From positions 1,488,001 through 1,552,000 of the forward strand of contig NZ_JAFEJG010000004.1 in assembly GCF_016888335.1 (NCBI RefSeq): a stretch of 64,000 nt of DNA. The letters run 5' to 3'. Made by a program: the position numbers and the translations under genes. This document shows positions 36,755 through 45,668 of this stretch, one piece after another (the stretch's first letter is position 1; each line of letters opens with the position of its first letter). The notes under the pieces were generated by a model, which saw nothing but the letters and a program-made list of their open reading frames with translations, was not told the DNA's origin and ran no database searches. This DNA is from Janibacter endophyticus. GTDB lineage: Bacteria > Actinomycetota > Actinomycetes > Actinomycetales > Dermatophilaceae.

Positions 36755-37830
36755 GCCAGACGTCCTGTCGGTGCGGTGGGTGTGACGAGGCTGGAGACGA
36801 CGGTGAGCGGGAGGAGCACGAGGGCCGCGACGGTGAGGTGGGCGCCCACCTCCCAGGGGGTGTCGAGGCCGAGCCCGTCGCCGAGGCCGACCCGGACGAG
36901 CAGACCGGCGTGGAGCACGACGAGCGGGACCCACATGCGACGCCCGTGCGGGACGGGCCGGCGGATGACGGCCGGGAGGATGATCGTCGCGTGGGCGAGC
37001 ACCATCGACATCGCGAAGCCGAGGAAGACGGAGTGCACGACGGAGTCGTAGGCGGGGATGCTCGCCGGCGGTCCGCCGAGCAGCCAGACGAGGGAGCCGA
37101 CGACGAGCCAGGCGTAGCCGAGGAGCATGGCGACGGCGGCGAAGCGGGGGCGGCCGGGGACCTTGAGGGTCCGGCGGGCCACATCGTGCCGGGCCAGCCA
37201 CGCGGCGAGGGCGAGGAGGACGGCCCCGACGACCCGGACGCCCGGCTCCGGGCGCAGCAGCGCGAGGGTGCAGGCGCCGAGCAACGAGACGCCGACGAGG
37301 AGGAGGACGCCGCCGGCGCTCGAGGGCAGCTGCAGGCGAGCGAGCTCGACGCGCTCGGCCGCGATGGTGAGCACGACGAAGCTCACGAGCCACGGCAGGA
37401 CCGCCGGGACGTCGACGCGCAGCCACAGGACGACGGCGACGAGGGCCGCGGCCGAGCCGAGCGCCTCGACGGCGGTGCCGGCGTCGCGCTGCCGGTCGTA
37501 GAGCCGGGCGTAGACGGCGAGGAGGGCGGTGAGCCCCGCGGCCAGGAGCACGGCCCCGGCCGCCCGCGGCCCGTCGGCGACCAGGACGATGCCCCCGGCG
37601 CCGAGGAGGCCGGGTGCGGCGTGGGCCCACGGCTGCCGGAGCGCGACGGAGCGCTCGAGCGCGATGACGGTGCCGAGGAAGCCGAGGGTCATGATGATCC
37701 CGTGCCGGTCCGGCAGGTGCGCCGCGGCCGACGGGGGAGTCACCCCGGTGAGGAGGACCGCCCCGACGAGCCCGGCGGCGAGGCAGAGGCCGCCGGGCAG
37801 GAGGAGCCAGGTCCGGCTGGGTGCGGTCAT
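36751..37830 (-). CDS. Polytopic membrane protein, NnrS-like
   Basis: A 359-residue protein made almost entirely of hydrophobic segments (about eleven or twelve). Two histidine-bearing helices stand out: HLPDRHGIIMTLGFLGTVIA and HSVFLGFAMSMVLAHATIIL, spaced like the metal-binding helices of heme/copper NnrS-type proteins, which relieve nitric oxide stress. The N-terminal part of the neighbouring nitrite reductase has similar helices (HTMVMVLGWVGLTVTG). The assignment rests on these and on context; it could also be a heme-carrying electron donor. The stop overlaps the nitrite reductase start (ATGA). Confidence 0.5.
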   Translation of the reverse strand: MTAPSRTWLLLPGGLCLAAGLVGAVLLTGVTPPSAAAHLPDRHGIIMTLGFLGTVIALERSVALRQPWAHAAPGLLGAGGIVLVADGPRAAGAVLLAAGLTALLAVYARLYDRQRDAGTAVEALGSAAALVAVVLWLRVDVPAVLPWLVSFVVLTIAAERVELARLQLPSSAGGVLLLVGVSLLGACTLALLRPEPGVRVVGAVLLALAAWLARHDVARRTLKVPGRPRFAAVAMLLGYAWLVVGSLVWLLGGPPASIPAYDSVVHSVFLGFAMSMVLAHATIILPAVIRRPVPHGRRMWVPLVVLHAGLLVRVGLGDGLGLDTPWEVGAHLTVAALVLLPLTVVSSLVTPTAPTGRLA

Positions 37831-37843
37831 CTCGGGCGTGCCG

Positions 37844-38281
37844 TCAGGGAGCCGGGGTGAGGTCGTGGACCCGCTCCCAGCCGTCGCCGCCGGCGAGGGC
37901 GATCGCGGCGGCCGGGAAGAGCCCGTTGTCCTCGTGGTCGATGTGGGCGCGGAGCGCGAGCTCGAGGTCGGGCATCCGGGCGGCGTCGCCGGCCCGGACG
38001 GCCGCGAGCAGCTCGTCGATGCCGGTGTGCTCGCCGCAGAGCCGGTCGATGTGCTCGGTGAACTCCGGGTCCTCGCGCAGGACGTGGAAGAGCCCCACCT
38101 CCTCGGCGCGGGTGTGCGGGTCGAGGAGCGCGGCGAGATGGTCGGCCGCCTGCTCGCGAGCGCCGGTGCCACCGCTCTCGGTGGCGCGGCGCAGCTCACC
38201 GAGCCGGTTGATGATCTCGCCGTGCTCCTCCATGAATCGACCGATGCTCTCGATCGAGTCGCACCCGCAGTACGAGCACAT
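37844..38281 (-). CDS. Hemerythrin-domain protein
   Basis: A 145-residue four-helix bundle. Iron ligands are visible as the His/Glu series EEHGEIINRL, DPHTRAEEVGLFHV, CGEHTGIDELL and LRAHIDHEDNGLFPAA. The short N-terminus CSYCGCDS adds three cysteines, an arrangement seen in RIC/YtfE-related and other NO-linked hemerythrins. It may bind O2 or NO, or repair iron-sulfur clusters. The start overlaps the DUF2249 stop by one base, and it sits 13 bases ahead of the membrane protein. Confidence 0.85.
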   Translation of the reverse strand: MCSYCGCDSIESIGRFMEEHGEIINRLGELRRATESGGTGAREQAADHLAALLDPHTRAEEVGLFHVLREDPEFTEHIDRLCGEHTGIDELLAAVRAGDAARMPDLELALRAHIDHEDNGLFPAAAIALAGGDGWERVHDLTPAP

Positions 38282-38568
38282 CAGCGGGTGCGCGCCAGCC
38301 GCAGGTGCCAGGCCTCGGGGCCCTCGGTGAGGTAGGTGACGTCGATGGCGCCGGCCTCGCGCTCCTCGATCTGGGCGAGCAGCGGCTTGGGGTCGTGGGG
38401 GGCGACGAGCACCATCGCGCCGCCGACGGGGACCGAGCCGAGGGCGCCGAAGACGACGCCGTGCCGGATCGCGTGGGGGATCGTGCGGACGTCGAGCTCC
38501 GGGGTGCCGGTGTCGCTGCAGCCGCACGCGCAGCCGGCCGAGGCGGAGAGGCCGAGATCGTTGGTCAT
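38281..38568 (-). CDS. DUF2249 domain protein
   Basis: A 95-residue protein. After a Cys-rich N-terminus (SAGCACGCSD) comes the DUF2249 fold: ELDVRTIPHAIRHGVVFGAL, AMVLVAPHDPKPLLAQIEE and LTEGPEAWHLRLAR. DUF2249 proteins commonly stand beside hemerythrins, NnrS and denitrification genes; their biochemical role is unknown. It is the first gene of the minus-strand operon and is divergent from the HTH regulator, with only 41 bases between the two starts. Confidence 0.85.
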   Translation of the reverse strand: MTNDLGLSASAGCACGCSDTGTPELDVRTIPHAIRHGVVFGALGSVPVGGAMVLVAPHDPKPLLAQIEEREAGAIDVTYLTEGPEAWHLRLARTR

Positions 38569-38597
38569 GGGGTCTGTCCTTCGGTCGATCGAGTTAC

Positions 38598-38610
38598 TAC
38601 ACTGACGGTG
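38598..38610 (+). promoter_or_regulatory. Putative -10 box of the HTH regulator, leaderless layout
   Basis: TACACT (38598-38603) is followed by 6 bases and the GTG at 38610. The whole 41-bp spacer is shared with the divergent nitrite/NO operon, and a CGATCGAG palindromic core (about 38586-38593) lies in it, a possible operator. Confidence 0.45.
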
Positions 38611-39284
38611 TGAAAACTACGCCTCCGCTGGGCCCCGCGGCAACTCCGCTCCCGGGCGAGCGCCCGGACCTGCCTCCTGGCCGACGCGCGGTCCTCGCGG
38701 CGGTGGACGCCGCGGAGGTGTGCACGGCCGCGCAGGCCGGGGAGGTCGCGGGGCTGCACCCGAACATGGCGCGCCGCCACCTCGACCGGCTCCTCGCCGA
38801 CGGGCTCGTCAGCGCCCGGACCGAGCCGTCCGGACCCGGCCGCCCGTCCCGACGCTACGGGTGCACCCCGGCGGGGCGCGCGGCCCTCGCCACCGAGGAC
38901 GATCTCGCCGAGGAGTACCTCGCCCTGGCGGCCGCCTTCGCCGAGCAGCTCGCCGTGGCCAGCGTCGACCCGGCCCCGGTGGCCCGCGCCGTCGGCCGGG
39001 GGTGGGGGGAGCGCCTCGCCGTGGGCTCGGGCGACGTCCTCGACGTCCTCGACCGGCTCGGCTTCTCGCCCCGGCCGCGTGAAAACGTCGTCGAGCTGCG
39101 CACCTGCCCGCTCCTCGGGGCCGCGACCGCCCACCCCGAGGTCGTGTGCGAGGTCCACCTCGGCCTCGTCCACGGCGTCGACGCCGCCCTCGGTGGCCCC
39201 GGGACAGGGGGCAGCCTCACCCCCTTCGCCGAGCCCGGTGCCTGCCTGCTCCGCCTCCCCGACGGCCGCCGACCCGCCTCGTGA
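38610..39284 (+). CDS. HTH transcriptional regulator with C-terminal cysteines
   Basis: A 224-residue regulator. A winged HTH occupies residues about 25-90 (VLAAVDAAEVCTAAQAGEVA, LHPNMARRHLDRLLADGLVS, GRPSRRYGCTPAG). The C-terminal part carries cysteines in LRTCPLLG, HPEVVCEVHLG and PGACLLRL (C-x13-C-x31-C), resembling SufR-type regulators that hold an iron-sulfur cluster. Such a cluster would let it sense nitric oxide or redox state, suiting its place opposite the nitrite reductase/hemerythrin operon (inference). The GTG start gives a full HTH. Confidence 0.75.
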   Translation: MKTTPPLGPAATPLPGERPDLPPGRRAVLAAVDAAEVCTAAQAGEVAGLHPNMARRHLDRLLADGLVSARTEPSGPGRPSRRYGCTPAGRAALATEDDLAEEYLALAAAFAEQLAVASVDPAPVARAVGRGWGERLAVGSGDVLDVLDRLGFSPRPRENVVELRTCPLLGAATAHPEVVCEVHLGLVHGVDAALGGPGTGGSLTPFAEPGACLLRLPDGRRPAS

Positions 39285-39295
39285 CTGTCGGGTAC

Positions 39296-39364
39296 TGCTG
39301 AGGTTCGTCGACCACCACCCCCGTGGACTCCGGGATCTCGCTGCCGGGGCCGCGAACCTCAGCA
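39296..39364. repeat. 12-bp inverted repeat around a 45-bp spacer
   Basis: TGCTGAGGTTCG (39296-39307) and its exact complement CGAACCTCAGCA (39353-39364) flank 45 bases in the gap between the HTH regulator and the sirtuin gene. The right arm lies where the -35 region of the sirtuin promoter should be. It may be an operator, a long stem-loop terminator for the regulator, or the end pair of a lost small element. Confidence 0.6.
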
Positions 39365-39379
39365 CGACACGATCGCAGG

Positions 39380-39392
39380 TACCGTCCTCGTA
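39380..39392 (+). promoter_or_regulatory. Putative -10 box of the sirtuin gene, leaderless layout
   Basis: TACCGT (39380-39385) stands 6 bases before the ATG at 39392, with no ribosome site between them. Confidence 0.45.
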
Positions 39393-40144
39393 TGAGTGTC
39401 GAGCAGGCCGCGGCCGCCCTCCGGGGCGCGCAGCAGGTCGTCGTCCTCTCCGGGGCCGGGATGAGCGCCGAGTCCGGCGTCCCGACCTTCCGCGAGGCCC
39501 AGTCCGGGCTGTGGGAGGAGTTCGACCCCTCCCGGTTGGCGACCCCCGAGGCGTGGCAGGCCGACCCTCCCTTCGTCTGGGCCTGGTACGCGTGGCGGGT
39601 CGGGCTGGTCCGCGACGTCGAGCCCAACGACGGCCACCGGGCCCTGGCCGCTCTCGCCCGCACCCACGACGTCACGATCGTCACGCAGAACGTTGACGAC
39701 CTCCACGAGCGCGCCGGCAGCGAGGTCCTCGCGCACATCCACGGCTCGCTCTTCGAGTACCGCTGCGGCGACTGCGGCGTCCGCTACGACGCACCGGTCG
39801 AGGTGCCGAGCGAGCCGGTCGAGCGGCTCGACCCGCCGACCTGCCAGGCCTGCGCCGGCGACGTCCGGCCGGGTGTCGTCTGGTTCGGCGAGGACCTGCC
39901 GATGGACGACTTCCAGGCGAGCGTCGAGGCCCTCGAGTCCCTGACGAAGGGGGATGTCTGCCTCGTCGTCGGGACCTCCGGCATCGTCTACCCGGCGGCG
40001 GGGATGCCGGCGATCGCCCGCGGTGCGGGCGCGACCGTCGTCGAGATCAACCCGCACGAGAGCGACATCTCCGACATGTGCGACATCGTCGTGCGCGGGA
40101 GCGCGGCGACGACGCTGCCCGCTCTCGTCGCCGCCCTCGGCTGA
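39392..40144 (+). CDS. cobB: NAD-dependent protein deacylase (sirtuin, class III-like)
   Basis: A 250-residue Sir2 protein. VVVLSGAGMSAESGVPTFR binds NAD, VTQNVDDLHERAG has the active-site region, HIHGSLFEYRCGDCG supplies the catalytic His and the first zinc Cys pair, and PTCQACAGDVRPGVVWFGE the second pair. The AWYAWRVGLV segment has the Tyr-x-x-Arg motif that lets SIRT5/CobB-type enzymes remove succinyl or malonyl groups. The symbol is the deacylase cobB, not the cobyrinate synthase; the latter is at 49.9-52.4 kb. Confidence 0.92.
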   Translation: MSVEQAAAALRGAQQVVVLSGAGMSAESGVPTFREAQSGLWEEFDPSRLATPEAWQADPPFVWAWYAWRVGLVRDVEPNDGHRALAALARTHDVTIVTQNVDDLHERAGSEVLAHIHGSLFEYRCGDCGVRYDAPVEVPSEPVERLDPPTCQACAGDVRPGVVWFGEDLPMDDFQASVEALESLTKGDVCLVVGTSGIVYPAAGMPAIARGAGATVVEINPHESDISDMCDIVVRGSAATTLPALVAALG

Positions 40145-40204
40145 CCTCCTCGGCGGGGATATCCTGCCCAGGACCCACCACCCCCTTCGTCAGGAGCACG
40201 CCCC

Positions 40205-41983
40205 GTGGTCATGCGCATGTCCAACCTCTTCCTCCGCACCCTCCGCGAGGACCCGGTGGACGCCGAGCTCCCGGGTCACAAGCTGCTCGTCCGTGCGGGC
40301 TACGTCCGCCGCGCCGCCCCGGGCATCTACACCTGGCTGCCGCTCGGCATGCGCGTGCTGCGCAAGGTCGAGGGCATCGTCCGGGAGGAGATGGACAAGA
40401 TCAGCCAGGAGCTGAGCTTCCCCGCGCTGCTGCCGCGCGAGCCCTACGAGGCGACGAATCGCTGGACCGAGTACGGCCCCAACCTCTTCCGGCTGCAGGA
40501 CCGCAAGGGCGCCGACATGCTCCTCGGCCCGACCCACGAGGAGATGTTCACCCTCGCGGTCAAGGACGTCTGCAGCTCCTACAAGGACCTGCCGCTGAGC
40601 CTCTACCAGATCCAGACGAAGTACCGCGACGAGGCGCGTCCGCGCGCCGGCGTGCTGCGCGGCCGCGAGTTCATCATGAAGGACAGCTACTCCTTCGACG
40701 TCGACGAGGCCGGGCTGCAGAAGTCCTACGACGCGCACCGCGACGCCTACGTCAAGATCTTCGACCGGCTCGGCTTCGAGTACGTCATCGTCCACGCCGA
40801 CTCCGGCGCGATGGGCGGCTCGGCGAGCGAGGAGTTCCTCGCGGTCAACGAGGGCGGCGAGGACACCTTCGTCCGCGACGACCAGGGCTACGCCGCGAAC
40901 GTCGAGGCTGTCGAGATCCCGCAGGCCGCGCCCGTCGAGGTGACCGCCGGACCCGCGCACGTCGAGGACACCCCCGACACCCCGACGATCGAGACCCTCG
41001 TCGCCGCGCTCAACCGCGACCACCCGCGCGCCGACGGCCGCGAGTGGACCGCCGCGGACACGCTGAAGAATGTCATCGTCATGCTCGAGCACCCGGCCGA
41101 CGCGGAGCATCCCGAGGGCCGGCGCGAGCCGCTCGCCATCGGCGTGCCCGGCGACCGCGAGGTCGACCCGAAGCGGCTCGAGACCAAGGTCTCGCCGGCG
41201 ACCCCCGTCGCGTTCGAGGAGAAGGACTTCGCGGCCTACCCCTCGCTGGCGAAGGGGTACATCGGCCCGGGCGTCCTCGGGGGGGAGAAGGCGTCGGGGA
41301 TCCGGTACCTCCTCGACCCGAGCATTGCCGAGGGCTCGGCCTGGGTCACCGGCGCCGACGAGCACGGCAAGCACGTCATCGACCTCGTCCACGGGCGCGA
41401 CTTCACCGCAGACGGGACGATCCAGGCCGCCGAGATCCGCGAGGGCGACCTCGGCCCGAACGGCGAGGCGCTCACCCTGGCCCGCGGCATCGAGATGGGC
41501 CACATCTTCCAGCTCGGCCAGAAGTACGCCGACGCGCTCGGCCTCAAGGTCCTCGACGAGAACGGCAAGCTCGTCACCGTCTGGATGGGTTCATACGGTA
41601 TCGGCGTCACCCGGGCCGTCGGCGTCATCGCCGAGGACAACCACGACGAGGCGGGCCTCGTCTGGCCGCGCAGCGTCGCCCCCTTCGACGTCCACGTCGT
41701 CGCCGCCGGCAAGGGCGAGGAGCTCTTCGCCGCTGCTGCCGATCTCTCGGCGCAGCTTGAGGCGCAGGGCCTCGACGTCCTCTACGACGACCGGGCCGGC
41801 AAGGTCAGCCCCGGTGTGAAGTTCAAGGACGCCGAGCTGCTCGGCATCCCGTCGATCCTCGTCGTCGGCAGGGGCCTGGCCGAGGGTGTCGTCGAGCTCA
41901 AGGACCGCCGCTCCGGGCAGGCCCGCCAGGTGCCGGTGGACGAGGCCGTCGCGCAGGTCGTCCAGGAGGTCCGGGGCGGGTGA
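40205..41983 (+). CDS. proS: Prolyl-tRNA synthetase
   Basis: A 592-residue class II synthetase of the bacterial type with the inserted editing domain (about residues 230-400). Motifs: [56 protein letters not shown] (motif 2), [13 protein letters not shown] and [20 protein letters not shown] (motif 3), with an anticodon-binding C-terminus ([20 protein letters not shown]). The GTG at 40205 has GGAG 9 bases ahead; an ATG two codons later is equally possible. A TATCCT box at 40160-40165 could be its promoter. Confidence 0.96.
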   Translation: MVMRMSNLFLRTLREDPVDAELPGHKLLVRAGYVRRAAPGIYTWLPLGMRVLRKVEGIVREEMDKISQELSFPALLPREPYEATNRWTEYGPNLFRLQDRKGADMLLGPTHEEMFTLAVKDVCSSYKDLPLSLYQIQTKYRDEARPRAGVLRGREFIMKDSYSFDVDEAGLQKSYDAHRDAYVKIFDRLGFEYVIVHADSGAMGGSASEEFLAVNEGGEDTFVRDDQGYAANVEAVEIPQAAPVEVTAGPAHVEDTPDTPTIETLVAALNRDHPRADGREWTAADTLKNVIVMLEHPADAEHPEGRREPLAIGVPGDREVDPKRLETKVSPATPVAFEEKDFAAYPSLAKGYIGPGVLGGEKASGIRYLLDPSIAEGSAWVTGADEHGKHVIDLVHGRDFTADGTIQAAEIREGDLGPNGEALTLARGIEMGHIFQLGQKYADALGLKVLDENGKLVTVWMGSYGIGVTRAVGVIAEDNHDEAGLVWPRSVAPFDVHVVAAGKGEELFAAAADLSAQLEAQGLDVLYDDRAGKVSPGVKFKDAELLGIPSILVVGRGLAEGVVELKDRRSGQARQVPVDEAVAQVVQEVRGG

Positions 41984-42786
41984 GCCGCGAGGAGGACACG
42001 CCGCGCAGGCCGAGCCCGGGCCGCCCGGAGCCCGGCCCGGTCGAGGCGGTGATCTTCGACTGGGGCGGCACGCTGACTCCCTGGCACTCCATCGACCTCG
42101 GGGAGCAGTGGCGGGTCTTCGCGCGCGAGATCCATGGCATCCCCTTCGCCTCCGAGGACGTGCCGCATGCCGACCTCGAGCGTGCCCACGAGCTCGCCGA
42201 CCGGATCCTCGCCGCCGAGGACGAGGCCTGGCAGCGGTCGCGCTCCGATCACGCGAGCGCTCACCTCGACGACGTGCTCCGGGCGGCCGGGATCGATCCC
42301 TGGCACGACCGCCATCACCTCGCCCTGGCGGCCTACCGGCGGTTCTGGGAGCCGCACACGGCGACCGATCCGCAGGTGCGGCCGCTGTGGGAGGGCCTGC
42401 GGGCGCACGGCCTCAAGGTCGGCGTCCTGTCCAACACCATCTGGAGCCGCGAGTACCACCGGGGGATCTTCGAGCGCGACGGCGTGCTCGACCTCATCGA
42501 CGCCGACGTCTACTCCAGCGAGATCCGGGTGACCAAGCCGCACGCGCTGGCCTTCGAGACGGCGTGCCGTGCCCTCGACGTCGCACCGACGAGCGCCGTC
42601 TATGTCGGGGACCGGCTCTTCGAGGACGTGCTCGGACCGCAGGAGGTCGGGATGCGCACGATCTGGGTGCCGCACAGCGAGATCCCGCTCGACCAGCAGA
42701 TCGCCGTCGAGGTAGAGCCGGACGCCACCGTGCAGGACCTGGGCGAGATCCTCGGCGTCGTCGAGGGCTGGCGCGCTCAGCCCTGA
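41980..42786 (+). CDS. HAD family hydrolase
   Basis: A 268-residue haloacid-dehalogenase-type phosphatase. Nucleophile Asp27 lies in [14 protein letters not shown], where the second Asp of DxD is Gly, as in several HAD subgroups; motif II in [10 protein letters not shown], motif III Lys in [10 protein letters not shown], motif IV in [13 protein letters not shown]. The substrate is unknown. The GTG overlaps the proS stop by 4 bases. The 3' 10 bases overlap the convergent amylosucrase-type gene. A second, internally deleted copy of its 3' end is found at 45539-45654. Confidence 0.85.
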   Translation: MSREEDTPRRPSPGRPEPGPVEAVIFDWGGTLTPWHSIDLGEQWRVFAREIHGIPFASEDVPHADLERAHELADRILAAEDEAWQRSRSDHASAHLDDVLRAAGIDPWHDRHHLALAAYRRFWEPHTATDPQVRPLWEGLRAHGLKVGVLSNTIWSREYHRGIFERDGVLDLIDADVYSSEIRVTKPHALAFETACRALDVAPTSAVYVGDRLFEDVLGPQEVGMRTIWVPHSEIPLDQQIAVEVEPDATVQDLGEILGVVEGWRAQP

Positions 42787-44705
42787 GGGGCGAGCAGCCA
42801 CAGGACGGCGAAGGGGGCGAGCCACACCTGGTCGTCCCCGCCCCACGGGAGGGGGTCCCCGGTGAGCTCGTCGCGCGCCTCGGCGACGCCCAGCGCCCGG
42901 GCACGGCGCCCGGGCCACGGCCGCCAGCCGTCGGTGACGTTGGCGACCTGGACCATGAGGCCGAGCGGGTGGTGCCGCTCGAGGACCAGGACACCGGGGT
43001 CGTCCACGGGGCCCACGACCGTCTCGACCGAGCCGTGGAGGTGGGGGAGCCGGGCGCGGGTGGCGAGGAGGTGGCGCAGGTCGGCGAGCGCGCGGCCCGG
43101 CACGCTCCCCAGGTCGTCGGCGAGCGCGAGCCGCTCGTCGTCGAGCCGGGGCCGTCCCGCCCAGCGGTTGTCCGACGCGTGGCCGGGCTCCTCGGCCCAC
43201 CGGGCGTCGTTCGGGGTGGCGATCTCGTCGCCTGACCAGATGACCGGGATCCCGCCGTACCCGACGACGAGGGCGTTCGCGAGGCGCAGCCGCGCCAGCG
43301 CCGAGGTGACCGACGACGGGCCGTCGGCGTCATCCCCTTCGCGCTCGGCCTGGGACAGCCCGATGAGCGAGGCCGCAGTGCCGGAGGTCCGGCGGTCGCC
43401 CGTCTCGGGGTTCTCCTGGAAGGTCAGCCCCTCACCGGTCGACCCGGGGAAGGCACCCGTGTACCAGTCGGCGAGAAAGTGGCGGTGGGCCGGCCCGCTG
43501 AGCCCGACGTCGTGGGCGAGGGTGTCCTCGATCGCCCAGCCGATGTCGTCGTGGCAGCGCAGGTAGGTGATCCACGTGGCGGATGACGGCTTGGGCGGCA
43601 GGGTCCCCAGGGTGTGCGCGGCGAGCCGGACGTCGCCGCTGGCGAGCATCGACCACACCTGGACCATGAGGGTGTTGTGGTACGCGAGGTCGCTGACCCG
43701 GCCGGTCCGGGCGCCCTGCCCGAGGTAGGGGAGCAGCTGGCTCGGCGCGACGATCGCCTCGGCCTTGAAGGCCAGGGCGGGGCAGGCGATCCGGGCCACG
43801 GCGCGCAGCACCTGGGTGATCGCGTGCACCTCGGGCTCGCCCTGGCAGAGCGTGCCCATCCTCTTCCACATGAAGGCGATGGCGTCGAGCCGCACCACCT
43901 CGACGCCACGGTTCGCGAGGTCGAGGACGACCCCTGCGAGCTCGAGCAGCACCTCGGGGTTGGACCAGTCGAGGTCCCACTGGAAGGAGTTGAAGGTCGT
44001 CCACACCCAGCCGTCGAGGTCGTCGTCCCAGGTGAAGGAGCCGGGCGCGAAGTCCGGGAAGACCTCGAGCAGGGCCTCCTCGTAGCGGTCGGGGAGGGTT
44101 CGGTCGGGGAAGACGTGGAAGTAGTCGCGGTAGCGCTGCTCACCGGCGCGGGCCCGGACGGCCCACTCGTGCTCCTGGGCGACGTGGTTGAGGACGAGGT
44201 CGATGACGAGGCTGACGCCCCTGTGACGGAGCTCGGTGGCCAGGGCCTCGAGGTCGTCCATCGAGCCGAGGTCGGGGCGGACGGTCCCGTAGTCGCTCAC
44301 CGCGTACCCGCCGTCGCTGTCGCCCGCGCGGGTGGCCATGAGCGGCATGAGGTGGAGGTAGCGCACGCCGAGCGACTCGAGGTGGGGGAGGCGCTCCCGC
44401 AGCCCGCGCAGGTCGCCGCCGAACCGCTCGGTGTACGCCGCGTACCCGATCATCGTCGGGTCCTGCAGCCAGTCGGGCTGGAGGGTTCGGTCGAGGTCCA
44501 GCCGGTGCAGCTCCTCGCTGCGCGTCGCGTAGGTGCTCGTGGCGAGGTCGAGCAGCCGTTGGGTCAGTGCCGGTGCGGCGTCGGCCCCGTAGACCTCGCT
44601 GAGCCCGGCGGCGAGGTCGGGGAGCCATCGGGCGGTGCGGGCCTGGAGCATCTCGAGCCGGCGCGGGGCGACACGGCGGAGGGCGTCGGGCGAAGGGGTG
44701 ACCAC
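42777..44705 (-). CDS. Amylosucrase-family glycoside hydrolase (GH13)
   Basis: A 642-residue alpha-amylase superfamily enzyme. A helical N-terminal domain of about 90 residues leads to the TIM barrel: GVRYLHLMPLMATRAGDSDG, VIDLVLNHVAQEHEWAVRA, nucleophile Asp in VEVVRLDAIAFMWKR, acid/base Glu in LAFKAEAIVAPS, and third Asp in YLRCHDDIGWAIEDT. The order fits the amylosucrase (GH13_4) group, which makes glucan from sucrose or splits sucrose; product specificity cannot be read. Start GTG at 44705. The broken phosphotransferase gene lies upstream on the same strand. Confidence 0.85.
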   Translation of the reverse strand: MVTPSPDALRRVAPRRLEMLQARTARWLPDLAAGLSEVYGADAAPALTQRLLDLATSTYATRSEELHRLDLDRTLQPDWLQDPTMIGYAAYTERFGGDLRGLRERLPHLESLGVRYLHLMPLMATRAGDSDGGYAVSDYGTVRPDLGSMDDLEALATELRHRGVSLVIDLVLNHVAQEHEWAVRARAGEQRYRDYFHVFPDRTLPDRYEEALLEVFPDFAPGSFTWDDDLDGWVWTTFNSFQWDLDWSNPEVLLELAGVVLDLANRGVEVVRLDAIAFMWKRMGTLCQGEPEVHAITQVLRAVARIACPALAFKAEAIVAPSQLLPYLGQGARTGRVSDLAYHNTLMVQVWSMLASGDVRLAAHTLGTLPPKPSSATWITYLRCHDDIGWAIEDTLAHDVGLSGPAHRHFLADWYTGAFPGSTGEGLTFQENPETGDRRTSGTAASLIGLSQAEREGDDADGPSSVTSALARLRLANALVVGYGGIPVIWSGDEIATPNDARWAEEPGHASDNRWAGRPRLDDERLALADDLGSVPGRALADLRHLLATRARLPHLHGSVETVVGPVDDPGVLVLERHHPLGLMVQVANVTDGWRPWPGRRARALGVAEARDELTGDPLPWGGDDQVWLAPFAVLWLLAPQG

Positions 44706-44760
44706 GGCACCGATCCTGCCACCGAGCGAACCGACGGCTCAGCAGCGCGCCGGCCGCCGG

Positions 44761-45538
44761 TCAGTCGTCGACGGCCTTGACGAGGGCGAGGGCGAGGCTG
44801 ACGCGATCGCGGGTCTCGGGTCCGCCCGCCTCGATGGACCACATGGCGTTGACGATCTCGCGGACGATCGTCCAGTCGCGCGCTGCCTCCCACGACGTCG
44901 CCGACTCCTCGCAGAGCACCTCGGCGCGGCGCCGCACGAGGTACCGGAAGGACGACCCGGTGCCCATCTCCTCGACCCGGTTCCACAGCATCGGGGCGAT
45001 CTCGAAGGCCGGGTGCCCCGCCATCGGCTTGGGGTCGATGGCCACCCAGTCGGTGCCGTCGGAGAGGACGGTCTCGTAATGCAGGTCGGAGTGGACCAGC
45101 GTCGCATCGCAGTCGGGGTCGCTCGCCAGCTCGGCCACGAGCGAGTGCGCCTGCTCGATCACCCGCCGGGGCAGGGCGTCCCTCGTCGTCGTCAGGGCCT
45201 GGGCCTGCCGGCGGGCCCAGGCCGACAGCCGCGGGGCCTGCGGGTACGGGTCCACATGGAGCTGCCGGTAGAGGCGACCGACGACCTCGCACGCCTGCTC
45301 GTCCCAGACCTCGGTGAGGTCCTCCGTGGTCAGCCGCTCGAGCAGCAGCGCGCCACGGGCCGGGTCAGCACGCAGCAGCCGGACGGCGCCGTGGCCGTCC
45401 CACCGGCGCAGCGCGAGATGCTCGGTCGCGGTCTCCGCGTGCGGCCAGACGACCTTGAGGACGGCGCCGTTGCGGGGCAGGTCGTCGCCCCGGACGAGGA
45501 CGACGAGAGCGTTCTGGCCGTGCCGGACCTCGGCGCAG
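44761..45538 (-). pseudogene. Broken aminoglycoside (streptomycin-type) phosphotransferase
   Basis: The reading frame on the minus strand runs AEVRHGQNALVVLVRGDDLP, GAVLKVVWPHAETATEHLAL, RRWDGHGAVRLLRADPARGA, ... HSDLHYETVLSDG, WVAIDPKPMAGHPAFEIAPM to a stop at 44761, about 250 residues of the APH(6)-related family (usually about 290). The first 40 or so residues, including the start codon, are missing: at 45538 the sequence switches to the copied HAD fragment and meets a stop in frame. The metal-binding Asn of HxDLHYEN is Thr here. An internal Met at 45255 could start a 164-residue remnant, but it would lack the nucleotide-binding part. Confidence 0.8.
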
Positions 45539-45664
45539 GCCGACGTCTACTCCAGCGAGATCCGGGTGACCAAGCCGCACGCGCTGGCCTTCGAGCCGGA
45601 CGCCACCGTGCAGGACCTGGGCGAGATCCTCGGCGTCGTCGAGGGCTGGCGCGCCGAGGCCTAG
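45539..45664 (+). pseudogene. Internally deleted second copy of the HAD gene 3' end
   Basis: Bases 45539-45595 are identical to 42502-42558 and 45593-45654 to 42715-42776 of the HAD hydrolase gene, with 156 bases (exactly 52 codons) missing between them. The join is at a shared GAG. The copy keeps the reading frame ([17 protein letters not shown] joined to [12 protein letters not shown]) and ends WRAEA plus TAG instead of WRAQP plus TGA. The catalytic Asp and motif IV are absent and there is no start codon, so it is a dead fragment. Confidence 0.9.
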
Positions 45665-45668
45665 CCGG

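Noticed and set aside
33989-37630. A single 1213-residue minus-strand protein
   Set aside because: The upstream third is out of frame with the real membrane protein gene at 36751-37830 and reads as Arg/Pro-rich nonsense; the ATG at 36754 overlaps that gene's stop as in a normal operon.
44761-45255. A complete 164-residue phosphotransferase starting at 45255
   Set aside because: Homologous sequence continues upstream of that Met for about 85 residues in the same frame, so the Met is internal and the gene is truncated.
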